Origin: Saprospiraceae bacterium
Lineage (GTDB): Bacteria > Bacteroidota > Bacteroidia > Chitinophagales > Saprospiraceae
NCBI GenBank assembly: GCA_013001595.1
Contig: JABDMH010000119.1
Location: forward strand, 1 to 63,826
DNA: 63,826 nucleotides
Reading direction: 5' to 3'
A program made the translations under genes and the position numbers. Shown in pieces: positions 44,882-52,254 of this stretch. The number at the start of each line of letters is the position of its first letter. Within the stretch, counting starts at the first letter, position 1. The notes under the pieces were generated by a model, which saw nothing but the letters and a program-made list of their open reading frames with translations, searched no databases and was not told where the DNA came from.

Positions 44882-45718
44882 ATGAAAAGGATAACTGTAC
44901 TAGTCAGTGTGCTAGTAATCGCGAATGTCTCTTATGGACAAGTTAAAATTGACTCTGCTGAGGACAGCAACAAGATTTATCACATCGACCGCTGGTGGAC
45001 CATTGGCATTGGTGTGGTAGGAACTGCCACCGACTACATAGGTGTCCAGCGTATTATAGATAAGAAGCAAGTTACGCAGGAGGAGTTACGGGATCTGAAT
45101 CGGTCTAATGTGCCCAAATTTGACCGTGGGGCACTTGACCAGAATCCAGCTCTTGAAGAGCGTCACATCATATGGTCTGATGTGATCAGTTTGGGTACTT
45201 TCTTTGCTCCTGGTCTGTTGTTTCTGGATCGTAAGATTCGGTCGGATTGGTTGAATGTCGCCTTAATGTACTATGAGTCGCAAACAATCAGTTCGAATAT
45301 CTATTCGTGGGCGCCATTCGGTCCGCAGTGGTTGGATCGCATTCGTCCTAAGGCATACTATGAATCGATTAATCTGGAAGATCGCATGTCGGGAAATGGT
45401 CGCAACTCTTTTTTCAGTGGTCACACATCTGCTACCGCTACAGCATGCTTCTTTATGGCAAAAGTCTACAGTGATTACTATGATCTATCTGGGATTGACA
45501 AAGCATATCCTTACTTGATGGCGGCATTACCCACTGTTGCCACCTCTTATCTTCGGGTCAAGGGATTGAAGCATTTCCCGTCTGATGTGCTGGTGGGAGC
45601 CTTTATCGGCGCTGGGATTGGTATTTTAATTCCAGAAATACATCGTAAAAGACGTCTAAAGTTGACTGCCCGCTACGATAAGGAGTTTAAAGGCTTCGGC
45701 CTTAACTGGAGTCCATAG
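44882..45718 (+). CDS. PAP2-family membrane phosphatase (second copy)
   Basis: A 278-residue PAP2 protein with a signal-like start (LVSVLVIANVSYGQ). Signatures are DRIRPKAYYE (first motif), SFFSGHTSATATACFF (second) and LRVKGLKHFPSDVLVG (third), so the active site is intact. It is similar in design to the protein at 17985 but clearly a separate paralogue. Probable substrates are lipid phosphates or undecaprenyl pyrophosphate. It has no operon partner. Confidence 0.88.
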   Translation: MKRITVLVSVLVIANVSYGQVKIDSAEDSNKIYHIDRWWTIGIGVVGTATDYIGVQRIIDKKQVTQEELRDLNRSNVPKFDRGALDQNPALEERHIIWSDVISLGTFFAPGLLFLDRKIRSDWLNVALMYYESQTISSNIYSWAPFGPQWLDRIRPKAYYESINLEDRMSGNGRNSFFSGHTSATATACFFMAKVYSDYYDLSGIDKAYPYLMAALPTVATSYLRVKGLKHFPSDVLVGAFIGAGIGILIPEIHRKRRLKLTARYDKEFKGFGLNWSP

Positions 45719-45775
45719 TACTAGATCTCTATCCATTGGAATATCTAGAATAAATTTTGAGGGCACTTTTTATGA

Positions 45776-45860
45776 AAGGCAAGGCCCGCCCTGCTAAGCC
45801 ATTCGGACGGGCGTCAAAACGGATTCATGGCCTTAGCCTTTTACCCGATGGGATATCGGG
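45776..45860. repeat. Structured inverted-repeat element between convergent genes
   Basis: Nested inverted repeats. An outer AAGGCAAGGC (45776-45785) pairs with GCCTTAGCCTT (45830-45840) with one bulge. An inner GCCCGCCC pairs with GGACGGGC. A separate CCCGAT/ATCGGG hairpin lies at 45844-45860. It could be a bidirectional terminator or a REP-like element. Confidence 0.45.
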
Positions 45861-45923
45861 GTGCAACGAAGGCTTTCCAAAAAGGGATAATAAATTAACG
45901 ACAATCTTCCGGTGGACAGAGTA

Positions 45924-46577
45924 TTAGCCCAAATATTGTGCTTTAAATGCATCAAACTCGGGTTGAATTCTCAGGTAGGCAAGGCGGTCATCAGTCATGA
46001 TCCGAGATTTGCCAGACATATCATGTTTTATCGCCGTAGCTATATGTTCAAATCCCTTCTCTTTCTCTTCCTGTAATGAATATATGCATGCCAGCAGATA
46101 GTAAGTTTGTCCATCTTCCGGAGCAAGAGCATTTGCCTTCCGTAGCTGTAGATAGGCATCCTGAATATCGTACATAGACAGTAACTTTTCAGCCTGTTGG
46201 CGATATCTGGCCAGTGCCCGGTCTACAATGGGGGCTTTATCTTTATTCTGTTCGATTACCGTACTCAGCGATGCGGTGGTTCTGCTGGCATAGGAGCCAG
46301 TTAAAACGCCTCCCCTAAAGAAGTTGCACTCCAGTCTACCACTCAGGTAGTCCCGACCGAATACTTCGACGTCATAAAGTTCATCTCTGTAAGTAAACTC
46401 ATGATATGCTGAGAGGGAAGTGATGTTCCGCAATTCCACAACCAGGTCATTATTAGCATATATTTTTTCTTTGCCAGTCAACAAGGAAAGCCATACCCGA
46501 ACAATGATTTGATCATCCTCATGCACGAACCAAAGCCCAGCTGCATTGGCTGAGGACATTGCTGGAAGGTTAGACAT
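45924..46577 (-). CDS. TPR-like protein of unknown function
   Basis: A 217-residue soluble protein. The N-terminal half is beta-rich (GLWFVHEDDQIIVRVWLSLLTGKEKIYANNDLVVELR). The C-terminal part has tetratricopeptide-like helices (YDIQDAYLQLRKANALAPEDGQTYYLLACIYSLQEEKEKGFEHIATAIKHD). No signal peptide is seen. I do not recognise the N-terminal domain. It starts 45 bases downstream of the sulfatase stop, same strand, so it may share its transcript. Confidence 0.65.
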   Translation of the reverse strand: MSNLPAMSSANAAGLWFVHEDDQIIVRVWLSLLTGKEKIYANNDLVVELRNITSLSAYHEFTYRDELYDVEVFGRDYLSGRLECNFFRGGVLTGSYASRTTASLSTVIEQNKDKAPIVDRALARYRQQAEKLLSMYDIQDAYLQLRKANALAPEDGQTYYLLACIYSLQEEKEKGFEHIATAIKHDMSGKSRIMTDDRLAYLRIQPEFDAFKAQYLG

Positions 46578-46621
46578 AGATCTTTAGTATAAGGACTTTA
46601 GAGAAATTCTCATTAAAAGTA

Positions 46622-48022
46622 TCATTTCTCAAAAATAGTTTGCACGATGGGCATGGCCTTTTGGTCTATGATGATGTTTTGGTTTTCTTCAGGATCGACA
46701 GCGTGATCAAAAAGCATCTCTGCCATCACGGAATCCCGATCTGTGACCCACCGGGTATAGGCGTGTGTGGCAGTGGTGTAGGTGAATCCATTGTGCCAAA
46801 CTGATTCGACACGATTTTTCCAAGGGACTTCTTCATTTCCTAAGAGTGGGATGAGACTTGTGCCATCAAGGTGAGTGGGTTTGTCAAGACCACAGGCCTC
46901 TGCCAAGGTAGGGTAGATGTCCACAAATTCTACCATTTCTTTCCGGACATTTTTTGATGGATAACCGGGGACGCGCAGGATAATCGGAGCTTTAAGGGAA
47001 GTACGATAATTGCAGTGCTTACACCAAAGCCCATGCTCCATTAAATTCCATCCATGATCACCCCAGAGAATGACGATCGTGTTTTCGTGCATGTCTAAAT
47101 CTTGCAATGCATCCAGCAACTGACCGATCAATGCATCGGTATAGCTCACACAGGCATAGTATCCGTGAATCAATGTTTTGGCCAGGGAGTCGCTTACTTG
47201 GCCTTCCTTAGGAACACCCGTATAATGCCTTAGCTCCCCAAACGAATGCAATGCCTGACTGGGCACATCTGTGGGTCGTTCTTTATTCGCTGGCAAGGTG
47301 ATGGACTCACGATCGTATAGGTCCCAGTATTTTTTAGGGGCATTGAAAGGTAAATGCGGTTTCAAATATCCTACTGCTAGAAAGAATGGCTCATTACCTT
47401 GTTTCAAGCGTTTGAGGTCTTCGATGGCTTTTAGAGTCATTTTACCATCTCTATAACTCGTATCCGGAGTAGATGTCATTTCAAAAGAATGTCCCCTTGT
47501 AGCTTGGGCTGAGTCCAATTGTATGTTGGCGGCAGTCACAAAATCGCGGGGAGATTTAGCGGGTGCCCTCCATATTTCATCCCAGTCAGTTTCGTGATCT
47601 TTCGCGTTGTGAAAGATCTTTCCATTGGAAATGGTCGTATAACCAGCCTGCTTAAATAGGCCAGGGATGGCGATGATTCCGGGTGCTTCCTCATCAGCTC
47701 GGCTAGTGTAGGTCTTAAATCGAGTCAGTGTGGGACGAAGACCAGTAAGGAGACTGGCTCTGGACGCTCCACAAACTGGGATGTTGCAATAGGAGTTTTG
47801 AAATAAGGTGCCTGAATTTGCCAGTTGATCGATATTTGGAGAGTGAATATGTTGTTTCCCGTAACAGCCCAATTCTGGTCGAAGGTCATCAACAGCTATG
47901 AAAAGAACATTGAGGGGTTTTTTCTGCATGGGCTCCTTTTGTATGCTGCATGAGTGGATGAGCATTAAAGTGGCGCATGTCATAAGGAAGTAAGGCAAGT
48001 CAAAACTAGATGGTCGACTCAT
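46622..48022 (-). CDS. Sulfatase, iduronate-2-sulfatase-like (S1_7 type)
   Basis: A 466-residue exported sulfatase with a lipoprotein-like signal (TLMLIHSC, Cys25). The core opens NVLFIAVDDLRPELGCYG. The modification site is CGASR with Cys84, followed by ASLLTGLRP. The third position is Ala rather than the usual Pro, as seen in many iduronate-2-sulfatase relatives. FFLAVGYLKPHLPFNAPKKYWDLYDR and WGDHGWNLMEHGLWCKH are hallmarks of that group. It should act on 2-sulfated uronic acids or a related polymer. It is the third sulfatase in the window. Confidence 0.9.
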   Translation of the reverse strand: MSRPSSFDLPYFLMTCATLMLIHSCSIQKEPMQKKPLNVLFIAVDDLRPELGCYGKQHIHSPNIDQLANSGTLFQNSYCNIPVCGASRASLLTGLRPTLTRFKTYTSRADEEAPGIIAIPGLFKQAGYTTISNGKIFHNAKDHETDWDEIWRAPAKSPRDFVTAANIQLDSAQATRGHSFEMTSTPDTSYRDGKMTLKAIEDLKRLKQGNEPFFLAVGYLKPHLPFNAPKKYWDLYDRESITLPANKERPTDVPSQALHSFGELRHYTGVPKEGQVSDSLAKTLIHGYYACVSYTDALIGQLLDALQDLDMHENTIVILWGDHGWNLMEHGLWCKHCNYRTSLKAPIILRVPGYPSKNVRKEMVEFVDIYPTLAEACGLDKPTHLDGTSLIPLLGNEEVPWKNRVESVWHNGFTYTTATHAYTRWVTDRDSVMAEMLFDHAVDPEENQNIIIDQKAMPIVQTIFEK

Positions 48023-48177
48023 AGTGCTTCATGTGTTTAGGACAGTGATAAACTGTTGACTGATCATTTTCTGACTTAGATCAAAGAATGTCTATGGTCA
48101 AGATACGACTTTTGACATTTGGTCATTGATGGGAGCTTCACCGTTCGTTGCAAGATTTCGCAAATTATCTGCCTCGA

Positions 48178-48206
48178 TTTAAAGTAATTTACCGACTCAT
48201 TCGTCT
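48178..48206 (+). promoter_or_regulatory. ECF-type promoter, copy 1 (sigma gene)
   Basis: TTTAAAGTAATT, nine bases, then ATTCGTCT. The CGTCT core is like the -10 of many ECF promoters. It ends 36 bases before the sigma start codon. The same two blocks with the same spacing recur at 49662-49690, which suggests the sigma factor drives its own gene. Confidence 0.7.
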
Positions 48207-48241
48207 TTTCCTATATTATTGTACTTCTGCAACCAAGATTG

Positions 48242-48793
48242 ATGGCCGACAACAACGATCAGGCAGTCATTAAGGCAACCCAAACCTATGGTAAGCGGCT
48301 ATTTCAATTCATTAGAAATAGGGTGCCCACCAATGCTGATGCAGAAGACATACTTCAGGATGTCTGGTATCAATTGAGCAATGTAGTTGACTTGGGTTCG
48401 ATTGAACAGCTGAGCTCATGGCTCTTTCGTGTGGCAAGAAATAGAGTGACAGACACCTATCGCAAGAAGAAGACGGAGAGTTTAGAACATCTACTGGATC
48501 CAGACGACGAATCCACTGCCTTCCTACCGGAAATCCTATTTTCTGAAGATGAGAGTTTGGAGGTTAGCAGCTTACGATCGCTTTTTTGGGAAGAGTTGTT
48601 TGCAGCCTTAGATGAGCTACCCGATAATCAACGGGAAATCTTTGTGCTCAACGAATTGGAAGATGAAACCTTTCAATCTATTTCAGATAGAACGGGAGTC
48701 AATATCAAAACCTTAATTTCACGAAAGAGATATGCCGTGATACACGTTCGAGAGCGGCTGAGATCTCTATATGAAGAATTTTTACAGAATTAG
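48242..48793 (+). CDS. ECF-type RNA polymerase sigma factor
   Basis: A 183-residue group 4 sigma factor from the ATG at 48242, with an in-frame TTG just before it. Region 2 is RLFQFIRNRVPTNADAEDILQDVWYQLSNVV ... SSWLFRVARNRVTDTYRKKK, and region 4 is ALDELPDNQREIFVLNELEDETFQSISDRTGVNIKTLISRKRYAVIHVRERL. It is followed after 18 bases by a small membrane-protein gene that may regulate it. A promoter-like motif upstream is repeated before 49754, pointing to autoregulation and to the downstream small-protein/Hsp20 pair as targets. Confidence 0.92.
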   Translation: MADNNDQAVIKATQTYGKRLFQFIRNRVPTNADAEDILQDVWYQLSNVVDLGSIEQLSSWLFRVARNRVTDTYRKKKTESLEHLLDPDDESTAFLPEILFSEDESLEVSSLRSLFWEELFAALDELPDNQREIFVLNELEDETFQSISDRTGVNIKTLISRKRYAVIHVRERLRSLYEEFLQN

Positions 48794-48811
48794 GGACAAG
48801 TTTCTACATGT

Positions 48812-49168
48812 TTGAAAAAGACAATAAAGATGTTTAGAGATCAACCAACATTTCCGAAGAAGCGTCGACTGGCTAAAGGCTTTTTCTTTGTCCTCGCTGC
48901 AATTTTTTTCTTGATCGCAATGGGAGTTGTAGTGATGTTGCTTTGGAATGCCATTCTACCGCAAGTTTTAGGGGTGAGGTCAATAAGCTTTTGGCAAGCT
49001 GTGGGAATTCTAGTGCTGGCCAAAATACTTTTTGGATTTCCACCTTTTGGAAAGGGAGGTGGGATGCACAGAGGTTCACGATCTCGATGGCGTCACATGT
49101 CTGATGAAGACAAGATTAAGATAAAGGCGAAATGGAGAGCCCGTTGTGAAAAGAGGGATGCCGAATAG
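48812..49168 (+). CDS. Small membrane protein paired with the ECF factor
   Basis: Up to 118 residues (TTG at 48812; an ATG at 48830 would give 112). Two hydrophobic segments are separated by a turn: KGFFFVLAAIFFLIAMGVVVMLLWNAIL and WQAVGILVLAKILFGFPPFG. A very basic tail follows (RGSRSRWRHMSDEDKIKIKAKWRARCEKRDAE). It lies immediately after the sigma gene, so it could be a membrane partner or anti-sigma-like protein, although it lacks a recognised anti-sigma domain. No named family. Confidence 0.7.
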   Translation: MKKTIKMFRDQPTFPKKRRLAKGFFFVLAAIFFLIAMGVVVMLLWNAILPQVLGVRSISFWQAVGILVLAKILFGFPPFGKGGGMHRGSRSRWRHMSDEDKIKIKAKWRARCEKRDAE

Positions 49169-49245
49169 ATGCTTCGAAAAATCCATAGTCCCCATAGAGA
49201 AGCGGATCTGTTTGGCCTGTGGTCATGGTGACAAACCAGGATAGC

Positions 49246-49366
49246 GCAGGTTCTACATTCTGCGGATATTAATAATCCTGCTTTGGAAAGGGCTCACAAT
49301 GTATATTGGGACGGAATTTTATTTGCTTTCGAAATAGGATCCGCAGCATATAGATGCTGCTCTACG
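49246..49366. repeat. Diverged tandem repeat, unit 1
   Basis: It aligns with 49428-49547. Shared blocks include GGTTCTAC/GTTTTCTAC, AAAGGGCYCA, GTAT, then AATTTTATTTGC and ATAG.ATCCG, in the same order and spacing. Each unit is about 120 bases and the period is about 182. Confidence 0.55.
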
Positions 49367-49427
49367 AGTTTTTCATATCCGTAGTAAGCCAGGATGAGCT
49401 GGTTTTTCAACCTACTGGTATTAATAA

Positions 49428-49547
49428 TTGTGTTTTCTACAGCCCGCAGACAGAGTAATCTCGCCATTGTAAAAAGGGCCCAGCGTATTAGTGCTGGCAC
49501 GAAATTTTATTTGCCATCGGTATAGAATCCGTATTATATTCTACACC
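49428..49547. repeat. Diverged tandem repeat, unit 2
   Basis: Second copy of the unit at 49246-49366, with many substitutions but the same block order. Neither copy has a long frame, so a structured RNA or DNA-binding array is possible. Confidence 0.55.
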
Positions 49548-49661
49548 TTACCGATATCAATGGTCTGGCATCACCCCATCTCTGAAAATGAAACTTGTTA
49601 GGTCGTGGAGTTGCTCTTACAAATCTGTGATCGAGTTTCTTTTTGAAAAATCTTCAAATTA

Positions 49662-49690
49662 TTTAAAGTAATTATTTCGCTTATTCGTCT
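49662..49690 (+). promoter_or_regulatory. ECF-type promoter, copy 2 (small protein/Hsp20)
   Basis: TTTAAAGTAATT, nine bases, then ATTCGTCT, identical in blocks and spacing to 48178-48206. It ends 63 bases before the 49754 start codon. Confidence 0.7.
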
Positions 49691-49753
49691 GCATAATTAC
49701 AGGGTCATTGGAGACGCTGGCTATAAATAATATTATTCACTAAATCGAAAATT

Positions 49754-50023
49754 ATGAGATTATTTAGGATGTTTTTTGGACTAGCCTTTGGACTAATGAT
49801 ATTTTTCTTCTTAGCAAAGTTTGCATTGATTGCGCTCTTTATAGCTGCAATATGCACGATGATTTCATTCGCAGCAAGAAAGATGATGAGCTATTCCTTG
49901 TATAGTTATAGATCGGATCATCCAGCTAAGCTCTGGAGATCTGAGGTAGAGCCTCTGTTTTACGACCAACCGGAGTCTCATCCGGTGTGGCACGATTCGT
50001 ACCGATCTATAGAGATTCAGTAG
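49754..50023 (+). CDS. Small membrane protein, unknown
   Basis: An 89-residue protein with one long or two short hydrophobic segments (FGLAFGLMIFFFLAKFALIALFIAAICTMISF) and a polar Tyr/Ser/His-rich tail (SLYSYRSDHPAKLWRSEV). I do not recognise it. The ECF-type promoter upstream and the Hsp20 gene 30 bases downstream suggest a stress-induced envelope protein. Confidence 0.7.
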   Translation: MRLFRMFFGLAFGLMIFFFLAKFALIALFIAAICTMISFAARKMMSYSLYSYRSDHPAKLWRSEVEPLFYDQPESHPVWHDSYRSIEIQ

Positions 50024-50053
50024 TATATTTTTTCACTCATTAAATACAGTTTT

Positions 50054-50482
50054 ATGTGTAATAGACAATTTATGTATGCCAATGGCGCATGCGAATCGAA
50101 ACGTGCTTTCCGAGGTTTCGGGCGGCATCCACATCATAGGAGAAGGTGGACCAATCGTTGGTCTCCACCGGTCAATGTGCAAGAGTTGGATGACCACTAT
50201 GAACTCTTGCTATTCGCACCGGGATTTCAAAAGCGTGATTTTCAGGTGAAAACAAGAGACAAGGTGCTCGTCATAGGTCTGGAACCAGAAGAATCCACTA
50301 CTTCAGCACCAAACTGGTTGAGGCGTGAGTTTTCATCGAAGGGTTTTGAACGAAAGTTTGAACTGAATGATAATGTGGACACCGAGAAAATATCTGCCAA
50401 ATACGAAGATGGAATTCTATATGTAACCCTACCGAAGTTACCGGGATTCGAGACAACACGGCAGGAAATCGAGGTGCTGTAA
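50054..50482 (+). CDS. Small heat-shock protein, Hsp20/alpha-crystallin family
   Basis: A 142-residue holdase chaperone. The alpha-crystallin domain spans about residues 38-140: PPVNVQELDDHYELLLFAPGFQKRDFQV, the central GFERKFELNDNVDTEKISAKYEDGILYVTLPK, and a C-terminal IEVL close to the IxI/V anchor. The N-terminal arm is short and basic (HPHHRRRWTNRW). It follows the small membrane-protein gene on the same strand and probably shares its ECF-type promoter. It is ended by a hairpin. Confidence 0.92.
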   Translation: MCNRQFMYANGACESKRAFRGFGRHPHHRRRWTNRWSPPVNVQELDDHYELLLFAPGFQKRDFQVKTRDKVLVIGLEPEESTTSAPNWLRREFSSKGFERKFELNDNVDTEKISAKYEDGILYVTLPKLPGFETTRQEIEVL

Positions 50483-50506
50483 GGTTCACCTACCACATAC
50501 AATGAA

Positions 50507-50537
50507 GGAAGTCGCCTTAGGGTGGCTTCCTTGTTTA
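50507..50537 (+). terminator. Terminator after hsp20
   Basis: GGAAGTCGCC pairs with GGTGGCTTCC through a TTAG loop (two G-U pairs), followed by TTGTTT. Confidence 0.7.
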
Positions 50538-50653
50538 TCTATACTTCAGATATCAGGAACGAGTGGAAAGGCACAGGTCCCAAGTAGTAAGTCAACACTA
50601 TAAATGGATAGCTCGAAGCTAACTGACCATCGCTATTTTTTTGAGAATAATTG

Positions 50654-50683
50654 TTGCTGATAAAGGAAAAGGACTTATATTTG
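50654..50683 (+). promoter_or_regulatory. trp operon promoter
   Basis: TTG (50654-50656), 19-base spacer, TATATTTG (50676-50683), a consensus Bacteroidota vegetative promoter. Transcription should begin near 50690. Confidence 0.75.
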
Positions 50684-50687
50684 AATG

Positions 50688-50756
50688 ATGATTTCTATAA
50701 AACATAAGAATTTGGTTTGGTGGTGGTCTGTAGATATGCGCAAAAAGGTGTATTGA
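50688..50756 (+). CDS. trpL: trp leader peptide with three tandem Trp codons
   Basis: A 22-codon frame (MISIKHKNLVWWWSVDMRKK, then VY and stop). Three consecutive TGG codons lie at 50718-50726. If the promoter at 50654 is right, the ATGs at 50685 and 50688 sit at or before the transcript start, so translation may be leaderless. It may instead start at the in-frame TTG at 50712 behind an A-rich stretch, giving a 14-residue peptide that keeps all three Trp. Its position between promoter and attenuator fixes its role: sensing charged tRNA-Trp. No family is needed for this call, which rests on Trp density (three of 22, against about one per cent in normal proteins). Confidence 0.78.
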   Translation: MISIKHKNLVWWWSVDMRKKVY

Positions 50757-50794
50757 CAGGGCATTGCATGAATAGATATAAAGCGGCTTGTCGG
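50753..50794 (+). promoter_or_regulatory. Candidate trp antiterminator
   Basis: TTGACAGG (50753-50760) can pair with CTTGTCGG (50787-50794): eight pairs, three of them G-U. This blocks the inner part of the terminator 5' arm. The left strand spans the leader stop codon, so a ribosome that finishes the peptide would hide it, and one stalled at the Trp codons would leave it free. Confidence 0.5.
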
Positions 50795-50820
50795 GACACC
50801 CGATGAGCCGCTTCCTTTTT
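50781..50820 (+). terminator. trp attenuator terminator
   Basis: AAGCGGCT pairs with AGCCGCTT, continuing after a 2x2 internal loop with TCGGG/CCCGA around an ACA loop, followed by CCTTTTT. It ends 17 bases before trpE, so it can only work as a regulated premature terminator. Confidence 0.88.
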
Positions 50821-50837
50821 AAACTATGTTGTAAATA

Positions 50838-52244
50838 ATGAGTACGAAAATTGTAACGACCACCAGAAAGCTATTGGCAGACATGGTGACACCGGTAGCC
50901 ATATTCCTTCGTGTGCGAGATCGATTCCTCTCACCATGTTTGTTGGAAAGCAATGATTATCGTTCTTCAGAAAATAGTCATTCAATTATTGGCTTTAGTC
51001 CATTGGCGGTTCTAGAATTGAAGGGCGGAGTGCTGGATTTGAAGCATGCTGATGGCAGCACGTCTTCTCAGACCATTGATAAGCCAATGCAGATTGCGGA
51101 GGCTTTTTCACAGTTTATGGATGATATGGATATTGACCATAATGGTGCCGAAGCACCCATAAATGGATTCATTGGGCATACCAATTTTGATGCGGTGCAA
51201 TATTTTGACACACTCACCTTTGCGCCTGAAAAACGCAAAATTGATATTCCCGATTTACACTATACCTTCTACCGCTACCTGATTAATATAGACCATTTTA
51301 CGGACGAAATATTTCTCATTGAAAATCGACTTCCTGGAGAAGTTAGCAAGATAGATGAAATCAAAAGGATTGTTTTTGACTACAATATTCCTGCATTTCA
51401 CTTTAATTTGGTGGGCGAAGAAAGTACCAACCTCACAGATGCTGAATTTAGGGATTTGGTGAGTAAAGGTAAACATCACTGTGACATCGGTGATGTCTTT
51501 CAAATAGTTCTTTCTCGACAATTTGCACAAAAATTCGAAGGTGATGACTTTAATGTGTACCGAGTGTTGCGGTCGGTAAATCCGTCACCATACCTATATT
51601 ATTTTGATTATGGAGGGTATCATATTTTCGGAAGTTCACCTGAAGCACAGTTGGTGGTTGAAGGTGATAGGGCGCGCGTCAATCCAATAGCTGGCACCTA
51701 CAAACGTACAGGAAATGATGACGAAGATGCCCGCAATGCCGAAAAACTTATTGAGGATCCGAAGGAAAATGCGGAGCATATCATGTTGGTAGATTTGGCG
51801 AGAAATGACCTGGGGAGGCATTGTAAAGATGTAAAAGTGGCAGAGTTGAGGGAAATTCAATTCTTTAGTCATGTCATTCATTTGGTGTCTAAGGTAGAGG
51901 GAAAATTATCGGCAGATGCCAATACCTATAAGATCTTTGGGGACACTTTTCCTGCCGGCACCCTTTCGGGGGCACCGAAGTACAAAGCAATTGAATTGAT
52001 AAACCAGTACGAGAATACCAATCGCTCCTTTTATGGAGGAGGAATTGGCTTTATTGACTTCAATGGGAATATTAATCATGCGATCATTATTCGATCCTTT
52101 CTTAGTTTAAATAATACACTTTACCTGCAAGCTGGGGCAGGCGTAGTGTCTGACAGTGTAGAAGAAAGTGAGCTACAGGAAGTAAATAATAAGCTCGGAG
52201 CACTTAAGCGTGCCTTAAAATTAGCTGAATCTTTGGCTATTTAA
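50838..52244 (+). CDS. trpE: Anthranilate synthase component I
   Basis: 468 residues. Makes anthranilate from chorismate with TrpG, the first step to tryptophan. The feedback-inhibition motif LLES (35-38) near the N-terminus indicates Trp sensitivity. The chorismate-binding C-terminal domain has FGSSPEAQLVV, NPIAGTYKRTG, DLARNDLGRHCKDV, FPAGTLSGAPKYKAIELI and GGGIGFIDFNG. It is the first gene of a compact operon in the order E-G-D-C-F-B-A. It should be controlled by the attenuator just upstream. Confidence 0.97.
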   Translation: MSTKIVTTTRKLLADMVTPVAIFLRVRDRFLSPCLLESNDYRSSENSHSIIGFSPLAVLELKGGVLDLKHADGSTSSQTIDKPMQIAEAFSQFMDDMDIDHNGAEAPINGFIGHTNFDAVQYFDTLTFAPEKRKIDIPDLHYTFYRYLINIDHFTDEIFLIENRLPGEVSKIDEIKRIVFDYNIPAFHFNLVGEESTNLTDAEFRDLVSKGKHHCDIGDVFQIVLSRQFAQKFEGDDFNVYRVLRSVNPSPYLYYFDYGGYHIFGSSPEAQLVVEGDRARVNPIAGTYKRTGNDDEDARNAEKLIEDPKENAEHIMLVDLARNDLGRHCKDVKVAELREIQFFSHVIHLVSKVEGKLSADANTYKIFGDTFPAGTLSGAPKYKAIELINQYENTNRSFYGGGIGFIDFNGNINHAIIIRSFLSLNNTLYLQAGAGVVSDSVEESELQEVNNKLGALKRALKLAESLAI

Positions 52245-52254
52245 TTATAGAATC

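Larger units (their letters stand above)
49169..49753. other. Intergenic with a diverged tandem repeat and an ECF-type promoter
   Basis: 585 bases without a convincing gene. Two related units of about 120 bases (listed as repeats) take up the middle, and the promoter-like motif at 49662-49690 lies near the right end. A minus-strand frame at 49294-49500 runs across the repeats but has no protein-like features. Confidence 0.6.

Noticed and set aside
49294-49500. 68-residue minus-strand frame as a gene
   Set aside because: It runs across the diverged tandem repeats without protein-like pattern. The repeat structure explains the open frame better.
50690-50837. T-box or tryptophan riboswitch before trpE
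   Set aside because: I see no T-box sequence or other aptamer-like core. The Trp-rich leader frame plus terminator explains the region more simply.
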